Source: Osedax fenrisi (Eukaryota; Annelida; Polychaeta; Sabellida; Siboglinidae). From it: DNA of 64,000 bases. Both the position numbers and the translations under genes were made by a program. Position 1 is the first letter of the stretch; every line of letters begins with the position of its first letter. The notes below the pieces were generated by a model. The model searched no databases. It saw only the letters and a program-made list of their open reading frames with translations, and was not told where the DNA came from. Of this stretch, positions 25,415-37,399 are shown piece by piece. Where the stretch lies: the NCBI GenBank assembly GCA_964019155.1, contig OZ025240.1, forward strand, positions 93,307,198 to 93,371,197, read 5' to 3'.

Positions 25415-26372
25415 TTGAAAAAACAATGGATATGTAACCCATATAGTTTTATATTTATTGATAATTCAACAATTGAAGCGTTAAATATAGAAGAAACTTA
25501 TATATATATATATCTTGGCATCAACATATGCGCTTTGGAAAATATAAATAATTCAATTAATGATGACCTCACATCGAAACTTTTGGCAATCTCCCTCAGA
25601 TACTTCACTCAGTGTATTCTATAGAATAGTATAGGCACCTAGTAGTGTCGGTGGGATAGCTATCACTCGTCTTTTTCTGGTAATACGGGTACTGTGGCTA
25701 AACAGGATTTCATCCATTAGAAGGAATGATGACACTATTATTCAAACTCTTCCCGATAGCGTTATTCTAAAATGGTCTACACCTCGATTATACGATGAAT
25801 ACACGTTTATTGATTGTTTATAAATAAAAAATCATTCAATATATTTATTTAATTCTGTCGATGGTAAGGGTTTAGAATTAGGCACGTATAGTCCTTTTTA
25901 TCAATAATTGGATAACTTCATCTATAAAGATTGTTTATTATTGTAATTTTGTAGATATGGTAAAGCTTAAGAACAGTCTACTGTATACACATTACAGATG
26001 AAAACGTATGTTTCCAAGTTTAAATATAAACTGTTTAAGGCGAAGGTATAATTATAAATATGACTGCCTAAATCATATTATTCAAACCTGTAGATTTAAT
26101 TATAATAATATTATTCACAGGCACAATTACGTTAACGATCTTTTAATCACTCTACTGAATAAGTAAAAATTTAAAACTATACTGGAACCACACATACGAA
26201 CACAACTTGGCTTACGCAAACCTGACTTACCGGCATACCGAAATGACATTGTTTATATTATAGATACGCAAATTTCAACCGATATGTTAGATACTGATAC
26301 TAATTACTGACAAAAAACTGACTACTATAACAAACCTGAAATACTCTCCTACGCTACCTCCTGATAGTGCAG
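25415..26372 (+). pseudogene. R2/R4-type LINE, degenerate copy 2
   Basis: Colinear with 11530-10440 read in reverse. The match starts with NPYSFIFIDNSTIEALNIEE and GINI (25437-25530), then INDDLTSKLLAIS. About 170 bp of the thumb present in copy 1 is deleted here. It resumes with VGGIAITR-like sequence near 25650, the knuckle region near 26030-26095, and the endonuclease block near 26200-26290, in which the residues corresponding to LRKPDL are still readable but stops intervene. It breaks off near 26372 before the C-terminus. It is more decayed than copy 1. Confidence 0.85.
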
Positions 26373-27647
26373 TGCCATATATCATCATTTTAATTCGGAT
26401 AAAAATAAAACATAATAAATTATTATTCAATTTTATTTTAAAAATAAAAATAAAATAAATGACACCGAAGAAAAAAGTAAGTGTACCTCTATAAGAAAAT
26501 ATATAATTAAGAAAAAATACATTTTTTATAAAATATTAGAATTAATTTTAAAGAACAGTATACGTTTACTAAACTTAATTAGCAACACTTATTAATCATT
26601 AATTATGTATCGAATCATGGAAGAATAGAAGTTGTGATAAATGATAGGTAGATATGGAGACTTTGCATACCCGTAAGCCGCACAGTTGATGGGACATGTC
26701 CCATCATGTATTGCAATACAAAATCAGTCAATCTAAAGTGATACGTCCAATGGCGCCACATTCCACAATATATAAACATACAGGTCAATTAATGGAGCCA
26801 CAATCAATCCAGTGTCATACAAGTACAGTATATTTGTCACATTCAAAATATTTCATGTATTTCATATGTAAGATAATATGTATTTAATGTATGTATAATA
26901 AATTTAAAAATAAATATAGAAAAAAAATAAAAATAATGGTTACAAATGAAAGCTATACATAAAAATTTTTTGATATGTACATTTTATAAATAGTACTAAT
27001 TTTGTAATACATGAAATAATTATAATACTGTTTTTAAATAATTTTATATTTTAATACCTTTTATAATACTTTTTTTTTTGAATTATAAATTATATATTAA
27101 AATAATAATATATTATAATAATAATATTTTATATTATAATACTGTTTTATAAATTTTTATTATAATACTGTTTTTATTAAATATATATATTTTTAAAAAA
27201 TGTTTAAATATATTTAATTAAAAATAATTTTAGGGCGTTTTTCAATATATTTATATTGTTTATAAGATTCTTTTTTTAAATATGACCAAACATTATATTA
27301 TTATACAGTTTTGGACCTCTAAAAATATAGTATTTTGAAAGGTTGTTCTAATGAGTGGTAAAATAAATTTGAAACATATCATAATAAACTATATTCCGAT
27401 ATATATGGGTGGGATGCCGTTAAATCCTCGACAATTGTAGAAATATTATTAGCGTTCATACCAATTGGTTTAAATCAATATTATTTATTTAGTCAACATA
27501 AATATAGAATATATTGACATCTAGATTAAATAAAGAAGGACATATGTTATTTAAAACATTATTAATATAGTATGGTCATAACAAACAGATGCTATTATAA
27601 TAAAACTATAATGCACTTTCATATTTTGAATTTCATATAATTACATA
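26373..27647. other. Spacer with a GC-richer island, no confident gene
   Basis: 26640-26860 is markedly richer in G+C. Three overlapping frames are open there: plus 26696-26887 and two on the minus strand. None can be preferred. It contains a perfect 20-bp palindrome at 26687-26706. A 50-codon frame at about 27361-27514 (plus) holds a hydrophobic segment, VEILLAFIPIGLNQYYLF, of unknown origin. The rest is A+T-rich. Confidence 0.45.
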
Positions 27648-28079
27648 GGGGAAAGTAACCGAATATGGACAGTGCCCGAATACGGACGCTCTCGGTATCT
27701 CAAAAACCATAAATCCTACAAAAAAACATATTAACGAATACAAAATTCATATTTATATAAATAGTCTAAATATGTATTTTTAACATTTTTAATTATTTAA
27801 ATATAGCTGATATATCAAATAAACTGATTTTTTTATTGCGTTTTTAAATTTATGAAAAAAAATATCAACTTAAAACCTTCTCAAGAATACACAAATATAT
27901 TGATATACGATATAACAATATATTATTAAAAACTAAAGCATTCTAAAAATTATATATATAAATTCTATATTTGTTATCAAATATTATTAATTAAGTTATA
28001 AGTATATATCTAGAGGTCATATAAGTCCATAATACGGACACTCTATAGATTACACACTCTATATATATAGAGTGTATAA

Positions 28080-28113
<34 letters not shown>

Positions 28114-28922
28114 TTAATACGATATAACCAATCAGCGCACAGCGTATACATGCTTCATATATGAACTATTCTGATTTTCATAAAAATCGCGTGTGTTAAA
28201 ATATCAATACCACCAATAAAGCTAAATCTACATTTTTTATTATTTAGATACTTAAATTGTATTATTAATTATAAAATAATAAAAATAAATAAATTATTAA
28301 CTAATTAAATTAAAATAAATTATTCATAAAGTTAATTATAAATAATACAATTGTAATTTGTCTGATTGATTCATCAATAATATATAGTTTATCTAGTGTT
28401 ATATAGGGTGTCCGTATTATAACACAGGATATGGACCATCGATATAAAGAACGTGAATACGCAATCGAATGTAGTGTATGGAATTATGCGATAGAGGCGC
28501 TGCAGTCGCAGCCTACTACCTGGCCAACTACTTTTTATTTAAAATTATTATTTATTTATACATATATATATATTAATAATTACTTAATAATTACTACCAA
28601 TTATAATGTACTATCTATACTAAAAATACAATTATATATTTAAAATACATCATATCAACATTCCTCGTAATTTTATGTGTATTTAAATTGAAGATATCAT
28701 ACTATTGTATTGATATTTATAATCTAAATCCATTGATATAGATAGAATTCACTTTAATCTATTTCGACGAAAAGCCTACTGTTTTAATATTTGACATATA
28801 TAATATGACTAATATCTAATAATAATCACTGATGACATTTTGTTAATTTATAGATAAAAGTTCCATTCGCGTGTCTATCTTTTACATGCATTGCGTGCGT
28901 AAATTGCTCATATACTTTTCTT

Positions 28923-28926
<4 letters not shown>

Positions 28927-28961
<35 letters not shown>

Positions 28962-30710
28962 GAAAGGTTTATTGACTCAGAAAACGATGGACGTTTATGT
29001 GCGTCAAGTTGAAATAATAAAACAAATAAATAGATACACAAATAATAATAAATTTAAAAATAAGACATTATAATGATATCATATATGTATGTAGTCGACA
29101 TTTAAAACTAATAAATGATGACATAGTGCGTAATTCATCGGGAAGAATGTTCCAGTATTTCGGAGCAGCAACCGTGAAAGCAACATCTGTATACATAGAT
29201 GAGACAAGCGGTAGAGAGAGTTTCATCAGCTCACATTTGCGACTCGGATGATTAGTTGTTCGAATTATGAGTCCCTTCGATAGGTAAGACGGAACTCCCA
29301 TATACATATAGCCTTGTGAGTAATGCATAGAAGTCGAAACTTACATACATCTCGAAACTGCAACCACCCGAGAGTCGCCATTATGGAATGTATAGATATG
29401 GTTAAATCACTACGCTTTAGCTTAAATAATGTGCGAACAGCTCTACGTTGTATTGAATCGAATTTGTTCATCAATTTTTGCGGAATATTAATTAAAAGCG
29501 AATTACAAAATCTAAGTCGACTAAAAACTAATGAATGTAATAATGATTTAGTTAAATTAAATGTTAGCTTAGAGCGAGCCTTGCCTATATTATACAGGAA
29601 ATAATTAGCAGTGCGGACAGTGTTTGATATATGTACTGAGTAATCTAATGCATTATTTATAGTAAAACCTAGAGTAGTGATGGTGTTTGAGATAGGAAGT
29701 GAGATAAGAAATGGATGAGTGAGAGTAATTGAAGAAAGAGATCTATAAAGTATAATGCTATCAGTTTTAGTAATATTTAATGAAAGTGAATTACAGGAAA
29801 ACCAAGAGATTAAATCATTAATACAGTTAGCAATTGAAAGTTGAATTATGTCAATATCAGAACCAGGTGGAAAAAAAGTATAAATTTGTAAGTCATCAGC
29901 AAAGAGGTGATAACGAATATGTGGGTATTTTAAAAAAATCAAATTAATGGGAAGAATATATAAAATAAAAATAATCGGACCCAGTACTGATCCTTGAGTA
30001 ACGCCGTGAGTGTGATCAAATGGAGCCGACAAAGATGACTTGATCTTTACCGAAGATATTCTATTAGATACAAATGGCATCAACCAGTTGTAAACCTGTC
30101 CATGAATACCTATTTCACGTAGACGGTAAGAAATAATCATATGATTTAAAGTATCAAAGGCACTAGACAGATCAAGAAGAACCAAATAACAAGACGCCTT
30201 ATTATCCATAGATAGTATAATATCGTTAAACACAATGTTTAGGGCAGTTTCTGTACTACGATTGGGAAGGTATACACTCTGAAAGCAATCCACAATAGAG
30301 TTCGATATGATATAATCAATAAGCTGACGCGCAACTATGCGTTCCATAGTCTTAGAAATTAATGATAATTGCGAAATAGGATGATAGTTGGATAGTATGG
30401 AAGAATCGAGATTATGTTTCTTTAATATCTGAGTGATGTACGCAAACTTCATCGATTGTGGTACAATGGATGCAGATAATGATATACGAATTATACCAGT
30501 AATTATATCAATTAGATAGAGAGATAATATACGAATTAAATTAAGAGGAATAGGGTCAAGTGGGGAATTGGATTTCAAACAAGACATGAGAGAAAGGATA
30601 ACAGAAGAAGTTGGTAAATTAAAATAAGACCAGTGAGTATCAGAGAAAGAGGGTGAACTTTCAAAATAAATAGAATCTACTACAGGAAGATCATCTATTA
30701 TTTTTAAAAT
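28927..30710 (-). mobile_element. L2-like LINE, 5'-truncated but nearly intact frame (copy 3)
   Basis: This is the best preserved LINE. Its 5' truncation point lies at about 30710, inside the M2 MITE, and its 3' end is an (ATT)n tail (28926-28961 as read on the plus strand). On the minus strand an AATAAA-like signal (GTCAATAAACC) precedes the tail by about 10 bases. The pol frame has only one clear shift, near 29290. Because the insertion lies inside M2, which itself lies inside the TA-target MITE, this copy is the most recent of the three. Confidence 0.88.
29068..30710 (-). pseudogene. L2-like pol: reverse transcriptase and C-terminal region
   Basis: The main frame (to 29265) covers the RT from its N-terminal lead-in: SNSPLDPIPLNLIRIL, then LSNYHPISQLSLISKTMERI, YLPNRSTETALNIVFND, LLDLSSAFDTLNHM (motif A, catalytic Asp), GVTQGSVLGPIIFILYIL (motif B region) and YHLFADDLQIYTF (motif C, catalytic Asp pair). 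TTLGFTINNALDYSVH and RLRFCNSLLINIP follow. After a one-base shift near 29290 the frame 29328-29068 finishes the protein (FTVAAPKYWNILPDELR). The endonuclease is absent because of 5' truncation. The first few residues before about 30710 come from the MITE, so the apparent Met start is not natural. The layout matches L2-clade proteins. Confidence 0.9.
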
Positions 30711-30906
30711 CGATGATTCGGACACGGGTACCGAATACGGACACCCCCGTTATCAATGGAATTTTAATATTAATTAAAATGTTAAAATCACAATTATATC
30801 TATAATCATATAATATTAATATATTGTAATTTTTGAATAACAATATTGAGTCATCAAATGTTAAGACTATTTATTGTTAAAGTGTCAGTATTAGGTTACT
30901 TTCCCC

Positions 30907-30921
30907 TACGTTATATATATG

Positions 30922-30977
<56 letters not shown>

Positions 30978-31405
30978 TAAAACATTACGTATACGTACTT
31001 TATAAAGTAAATTAAGAAAAGCAACGCATTTATTTAATATAGTTAAATCCTAATGCAAGAGTGTGATACATCAATATTATTAAAAACGTGGAGCTAATTA
31101 TATTGTAGAATAAAGTCGATCAAAAAAGTGTTGCAATTAAGTTCACTCGAGTTAAAAGCGGTACTACAAATATTGATATACTCTCTAAATATATAGTCAC
31201 TAGAAAATAAATGACTATTATGAATTGATTGATAGACAAATAAAACAAATTAAGAAATAATTTAAATAATGATAACACATGATAAAATTAGTGAATTTAC
31301 ATCTTATAAGAAGTTCTAAATACATATTTTCTACCAATATTTACAGTTTAATTGATAAATATATACAAAAGATAATCACGTAGTTATTACTAATTATATT
31401 ATAAA

Positions 31406-31444
<39 letters not shown>

Positions 31445-32258
31445 CATTTGGCATCAGAAATAAAGATGATTCAAATGATGATAATCATTAACCCAGACCT
31501 TAACAATATATTATACTATATTGATATACACCTCAAAGGAATGGACTATCCAAATAGCAAATTATAACATATATCATAGACTGATCCAAATGTAGAAATG
31601 TTCTTCCGAATATACATTAATGTATACATTATATACAATTATAATGGAAAATAATTACACCTAAGAGAGAACCTTCTCGAATATTAAACTTATAAATAAT
31701 GTTATATAACATTATCTGTTAAAATACATACTTTCAAGTATGGAAATATTATCTTTATAATCAAAATTACTTAATGAAATTCGTAGTGAACGCACAATAC
31801 TCATTTTGTATAGGACATCGAAAACAATAATTATATCATTGTATTTTGTATTCATTAACTTATAACTTAATTTATAAAATATTATATTGAAATGCTTTTA
31901 ATGGGTCACCTTAATACCCATTTCACCCATTTCACCCATGTGTTAGTTATTGTTAGAATAATCCTATGTTATAATGTAAACCCTTAATATTTTATAAAAT
32001 TCTTATGAGGGCTCATACGTTTTTTTTCCATGGGCCCATAGTATGCTTAAGCCTGCCCTGGTCCTTATAGCGTTAATAACATTACACCCAAACAATGATT
32101 CATGGGTATGTACTTGAATTAGTGCAATTCATTTGGTTTATAAGCTTTACATAATATACTCACATTAATATACATAAACATTGCTCATAAATTAATATAA
32201 TTAAATACTTATTTAAATAGTTACATCTGATCTTCACAAGGGAACTTTCATTAATAGG

Positions 32259-32314
<56 letters not shown>

Positions 32315-32786
32315 GTGTATATATTATTGTCTCTTTATAATTAGTATATTTTATTATATAATAATACACCTATATTACTATTTAACTTATTTATATATTT
32401 AAAAAACTAATAAGTATTATGAACTAGGTTTTATTATTATTATTTCACATCACATACCTTTTTTGATATGTTGTCTACATATATTCCCAAATGTAATCAG
32501 AAGAAATCTCTCTAATAGTACATACTATAGTATATAGTATATAGTATGTAGTATATATATATAGTATGCAGTATACTGATATATCATAGGGATATTATTA
32601 TTACTAATTGTAATAAGAGTTATGTCCTACTCATTTATTTGCTATTTATCTTTATCGTTTACATATTACGTATGCCTTTAATTTTTTTAGATATTTTATC
32701 ATTATATTTATAATTATATTAGGATATATATATATATATATTAATATATATATATATATATTAATATATATATATTAATATATATA

Positions 32787-32855
<69 letters not shown>

Positions 32856-33439
32856 AAACTCAGTGCATTTCAATCTCAGCAATCATTAACCTGTGATTGT
32901 TATCAAATAATCATCTATAAAGTATTCTAGATACACATTTATCTGAATTATCAATAAAACTATCAATATCATTTATCCTACTTTAAATAATAACTACGTT
33001 CTCACATACTTGTTAAGTATCAACTATTTCTTATATCCTAGGATATAAAATCTTAGCTACGAAAATGACCATACTTATCCACTCAGTATCCATCATCTAG
33101 AAGCACTATTATTTAATGTTTTTAAAATTAGTAATGATAATAATACTACTCTACTATATACCAAGGCCTTTTAAGGATGTATGTGTTTAACTATCGTCAA
33201 TTATTATATTTCGAACCCCCATCACTTTTGAATTTTTGCCCTAACATAAAATCAGATTGTTTTCATGATCAAGCATATCATATTCATATTTATGTATTAT
33301 AGATCAGTAGGGGATGTATTTATTAGAGAATTATTTATATATATATATTAGGTTTAGTAAATGTATGTTTTAAAAAAAATTAATTCTAATCTTTTATAAA
33401 AGAATATATAGAACCAATATACTGTATCGAATAAGTAAA
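30907..33439. other. A+T-rich spacer with large (TA)n arrays
   Basis: TA arrays at 30930-30974, 31410-31441, 32262-32312 and a compound TA/TTAATA array at 32720-32852. A stretch at 32010-32060 ends, reverse complemented, with CAGGGCAGGCTTAAGC and could be one lost end of a hAT-like element. A minus-strand frame at about 31856-31741 ends at a GTATGT donor but lacks other support. Confidence 0.5.
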
Positions 33440-34640
33440 GCTTATCGCTTTCACTGATTATCCTTAGACTTTGTCTACAAACTGATGTCATTCATTCATA
33501 CATATATAAGCGTATGCAACGTCGTGCTATACGTGTATTATATGAACTAAACTTTGCCTCAATATTTTCTATATCTGATTTAATGAGATCATTAGGCTGG
33601 TTTAAGTTTAGATATATTTGTATACATAGGCTATTGTGTATTACATACAAAGCTATACACCTTGGATTTCCTGAATATTTAGCTCAATCCATTATTATTC
33701 AGAGTTTGAACAGATCCAGTCGGAAAACCCAGCAAACAGTAATAGCCGCATAATAGCAGTATACTTCTATTATGCGGATATTAAATGTATATTATGCTGC
33801 TATTAATTTGTCATGCTAATATGCCTCTGTTTTCTGCTATTTAAAGTCTATTATGCTAATATTATGCTGCTATTAATTTTAAAATTATATTATGCTGCTA
33901 TTATGCTGCTATTATTATAATAGCTAACATTATAACATATGCTGTTATGCTGATATTATGCGGATATTACTGTTTGCTGGGGTGCCACATCATGAAGTTT
34001 GTCCAACGATCTACATCGTTGTCATACTCTGAATCAGCTTTCTCGGTTATTGCTCCGAAAAGCTGGAATTCAATTCCTTATGATATTCGTAGTGTAACAG
34101 CACTTTCATTGTTTTGAAGATATTGAACTCCCTATCTATCTCTAATACCTCAAAATTTAATATAATCTAAATATTAACACTAGATGGCGATATATTATAT
34201 GAAATGTTATATTATGTGATATTTTTATTTAAATTTCTTGTTTTCTAATTATATACATTTAAAATCATTACAATATAATACAAATTATAATAAAATATAT
34301 TTTTTTTAAATATTATGATTTATAACAATATATTTATCATTAATTCTATTTGTTTATATTAAATATAACTAATTAGTGTATTATATTGTTATATAATTAT
34401 ATTATCATTTTAAAATCATGCCAATACATATTATAATACAATATACATGTATATTGTATATAATTTATTATTTACAATTACAATACATATAGAAAATTAT
34501 TATTATAAAACTATTAACACTAAATGGTTATATCAAATTATTAGGTTACACAAATTTACACAAGTGCAATATCTTTCCTTTGGAAAATCTTTGTAACCAC
34601 CATGTGTTTTTGTAGTCAATAAACTATATATAAATAAATA
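33440..34640 (+). pseudogene. L2-like LINE, C-terminal end and 3' UTR (copy 4)
   Basis: Only the last part of pol remains: MQRRAIRVLYELNF, GWFKFRYICIHRLLCITYKA and then, after a 254-bp MITE insertion at 33728-33981, AFSVIAPKSWNSIPYDIR (about 34040-34090). These match the C-terminal frame of copy 3 (LLCITHKA, FTVAAPKYWNILPDELR). The 3' UTR runs to about 34640 and ends in GTCAATAAACTATATATAAATAAATA, the same terminal signal as copy 3. Confidence 0.85.
33728..33981. mobile_element. MITE with CCCAGCAAAC ends (family M3), complete copy
   Basis: The left end CCCAGCAAACAGTAATA is matched by TATTACTGTTTGCTGGG at the right end. The interior is built from many ATAATAGC and GCTATTATG units, so much of the element can fold on itself. 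It splits the L2-like frame between the SRK codons and the following GTGCCACATC. I see no clear target duplication. The truncated relative is at 56997-57228. Superfamily not assigned. Confidence 0.8.
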
Positions 34641-34646
34641 AATATA

Positions 34647-35352
34647 TGTTGATATATATGTGTAGTATGGTAACTACGTATATAACTGTATGTTAGGTAT
34701 TTATAAATATGTTGTGCATTAAGTATAAATGTGTTATGTAATTTAGATAAATGTTGATTTAATATATTTTGTTATTTGTTTTTTATATAATTTGATTTCT
34801 GTTTTGTAAATTGCAATTAGTTGACGTGACTTGAACGAATGTAAATGTTATGTAATTTGGATGAATGTTGATTTAATAAATTTTGTTATTTGTTTTTTAT
34901 ATAATTTGATTTCTGTTTTATAAATTGAAATTAGTTGACGCCTATCACTTGATCTCATTATTATTTGAGAAGTTCGGTATGATATGGTTTATTAGTGCAA
35001 AGAGCGTACACTGAAAGGCTAGTAAATCATATCATATTAATTGTAAGAACTTCTTGATACATACATATTTAATCATGACTGTTGATATTTATGATATTTA
35101 ATATGTATCCATATTCGTTTTAGTTTGAGGTTTCCTCCATTCTCGATTCGACCAACACGTCTATCCTCCATTCCCCATATTTCCCCATCCACGAAAACAC
35201 ACATTCCCCATCTACTCACCACCACGATCCACACCACATTCCCCATTCACGTCCATCCACGAACCACACCACATTCCCCATCCACGTCCAGTCATTTCCA
35301 TTCAATAAATATATAACCTGTCGAGAACTATTATTCTCCGTTTACCGGAGCA
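34647..35352 (+). repeat. Possible solo LTR
   Basis: The stretch starts TGTTGATATAT and ends GTTTACCGGAGCA. It is flanked on both sides by ATATA (34642-34646 and 35353-35357). It contains a 114-bp direct duplication (34732-34845 and 34846-34940), an AATAAATATATAACC poly(A)-like signal about 50 bp from its end, and a C-rich tract of ATTCCCCATCCACG-like repeats (35150-35290). These features fit an LTR, but there is no internal domain and the flanks are low in information. Confidence 0.35.
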
Positions 35353-35381
35353 ATATATGTATATATAATTAAATATATATG

Positions 35382-35433
<52 letters not shown>

Positions 35434-35445
35434 ATATTATTACAG

Positions 35446-35701
35446 TAATATCCGATGCATTAAATGTTCTATGTCACTCGCCAATGTATTATTTACGCTC
35501 GATAAGAAAGTAAATATAGATTGTTATGATAAAGTGGACTATACTAAATATGAATATTGCGATACGTCAGAATATGTATGTACAACTGAAATGACATTAG
35601 TGAAAAGTAAAAATATCATATCAACAAAGTATGAGAAGGCTCGATTCGATAAGGTTTTAAATAATAATAATTTATTTAGGATAAATAAGTATTATATATA
35701 G
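35446..35701 (+). CDS. Candidate exon of a Cys- and Tyr-rich protein, ended by a MITE insertion
   Basis: The frame follows a good acceptor (TATTATTACAG) and stays open for about 84 codons, unusual for this composition. It encodes NIRCIKCSMSLANV, then IDCYDKVDYTKYEYCD and TSEYVCTTEM, with five Cys and seven Tyr. The C-x2-C start and later C-x(n)-C pairs could suit a small disulfide-bonded secreted domain, loosely like Ly6 domains. A donor may lie at 35513 (AAA then GTAAAT) or near 35660, so the exon may end earlier than the stop. The stop codon TAG is formed by the TA target (35699-35700) plus the first G of the MITE at 35701. The product is not recognised. Confidence 0.4.
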
Positions 35702-36622
35702 GGGAAAGTCTCCGATTACCGACCCATACATTATTATTTGTAATAACTTATTTAATATTAAATATATTTATTTGAAATTTTGTAATTAGGGTAATATTAT
35801 GGCAATGAATAATGTGGCTATTTTAAATTTTTGATATAATTATATTTACAAGAATAAACAAGGGGGTCGGTAATCGGATACATGTGCCTAATACCGACCA
35901 CCTTCTCCTATACCGACCCTCGAACATAATCGTGGTATAAAAATTGTATTATAATATCCAATAAAATAGAAGATATACATACATATAATTATTTATAACA
36001 TGATGTAATTTATTTTGTATTGAATTTATGTTTTAGTAATATTAATTAATTAATAGTAATATTAAATTTAAATTTAAACTTTATAGTAATTATATTAAAA
36101 TATTTTATATTATTATTTAATATTTATTTTGTAATCATTATGTATATAATCAACTGGAATCATGAATACTAAATATATATCAATGATACATAAACAACTT
36201 ACGACATATTTTAAAGTAAAATACGGATCTATTTTAATTGGATATTATAAATCACATGGGGTCGGTAATAGAAAAATCATATGGGTTTCTATAATTAAGA
36301 TATATTATTTAATAGTTATTTAAATTAAATTATTTTTATAATTATTATAAATATTTTATTGATCTATAATATTTTGAGCAGTATTAAGTTTTATTTTAAT
36401 TGATAAAGTATTTAAAATGATTTAAAAAAAGTTATTATTCAAATATCTAAAAGTAATAACATAATAGTATATTTGATCAAATAACAAATTTAGAATTGAA
36501 TATTTTAAAAATAAAATACTTATTCATATTTATCATTAAATTATGAACAGTTCGTGTATATATATAGATATATCTTATAGTTACAGAGATACGAGAGGAG
36601 TCGGTAATCGGAGACTGTCCCC
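35701..36622. mobile_element. TA-target MITE with long inverted ends (sister family)
   Basis: The left end is GGGGAAAGTCTCCGATTACC and the right end, reverse complemented, is GGGGACAGTCTCCGATTACC. Both are flanked by TA. The 922-bp interior has no gene but repeats a GGTCGGTAATCGG motif in both orientations (near 35866, 35895, 35915, 36260 and at both ends), as expected of subterminal transposase-binding repeats. The first nine bases equal those of the element at 27648-30906, but the next bases differ, so this is a related, separate family. Confidence 0.85.
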
Positions 36623-36657
36623 TATATATAATATATATATTGTATTGGTTGATATAA

Positions 36658-36902
<245 letters not shown>

Positions 36903-37399
36903 CAGATTCAGTTGATGACCGAGATCAAAAACCCAGGTATGGTATAGAAGTTCTATTGAACTTATCGAGATACCAACCTGCTATTGGTAATTATCATTAA
37001 TGAGAGAATTAATACAAAATGAATAAATACAAATGAATAAATATAAATAAATATTTTACTATTCATACTAAGAAATCATCATGTATATAACAATAAAATA
37101 ATAATAAAATATAATAAAAATATATAATAAAATATTTAAAAATGTAAAAAGATACTAAAATAATAAATAAGTTAAACTATAAAAATCAAAGAAAACTAAA
37201 GTCCAAAGTAAGGCAACAGAGATAACAAATATGTATACAATATGAACAATTTAAAAGAGCTAAAAAGAAGAAAAGACGATCATGTAAATAAAATAACAAA
37301 CAATACAGATAAGGTGTATGTGATTAAATATAACTATTTAAAAGCATGTTTTTAATATGCATTGTAAAAGTATTCAAATTCGTCAAAGATGATATGGTT
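36903..37399. other. A-rich spacer, probable LINE 3' flank
   Basis: An A-rich stretch with many AATAAA-like words, next to the 3' side of the minus-strand LINE. No gene seen. Confidence 0.5.

Larger units (their letters stand above)
28437..30715 (-). mobile_element. 8-bp-target MITE (family M2), split by an L2-like LINE, copy 1
   Basis: Starts CATCGATATAAAGAACGTG at 28437. The matching right end is cut: CTTTTCTTTATAT at 28914-28926 and its last bases CGATG at 30711-30715, with the LINE between. The flanks ATATGGAC (28429-28436) and ATTCGGAC (30716-30723) match at 6 of 8 positions. The internal sequence is colinear, in reverse orientation, with the intact copy at 53694-54181. No coding capacity. 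Confidence 0.8.
27648..30906. mobile_element. TA-target MITE (pogo/mariner-like ends), split by nested insertions, copy 1
   Basis: The left end is GGGGAAAGTAACCGAATA and the right end, reverse complemented, is GGGGAAAGTAACCTAATA. Both are flanked by TA (27646-27647 and 30907-30908). A TA target and this kind of terminal inverted repeat suggest the Tc1/mariner/pogo group. Element sequence occupies 27648-28428 and 30716-30906. Everything between is inserted DNA. Subterminal copies of a GTCCGTATTCGG-like motif occur near 28410 and 30735. A related copy lies at 48872-49272, and a sister family with the same first nine bases lies at 35701-36622. Confidence 0.75.

Noticed and set aside
27361..27514. 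TM2-like hydrophobic frame
   Set aside because: The resemblance is limited to a short hydrophobic segment. No splice sites and no family motif.
29323..29604. Plus-strand 93-residue frame
   Set aside because: Antisense to the L2-like pol frame.
31741..31856. Minus-strand exon with a GTATGT donor
   Set aside because: There is no acceptor or partner exon, and the composition is ordinary for the region.
35150..35290. Regular CCATTCCCCATCCACG-like repeats, checked as a CRISPR array
   Set aside because: Units vary in length, there are no unique spacers, and the genome is eukaryotic.
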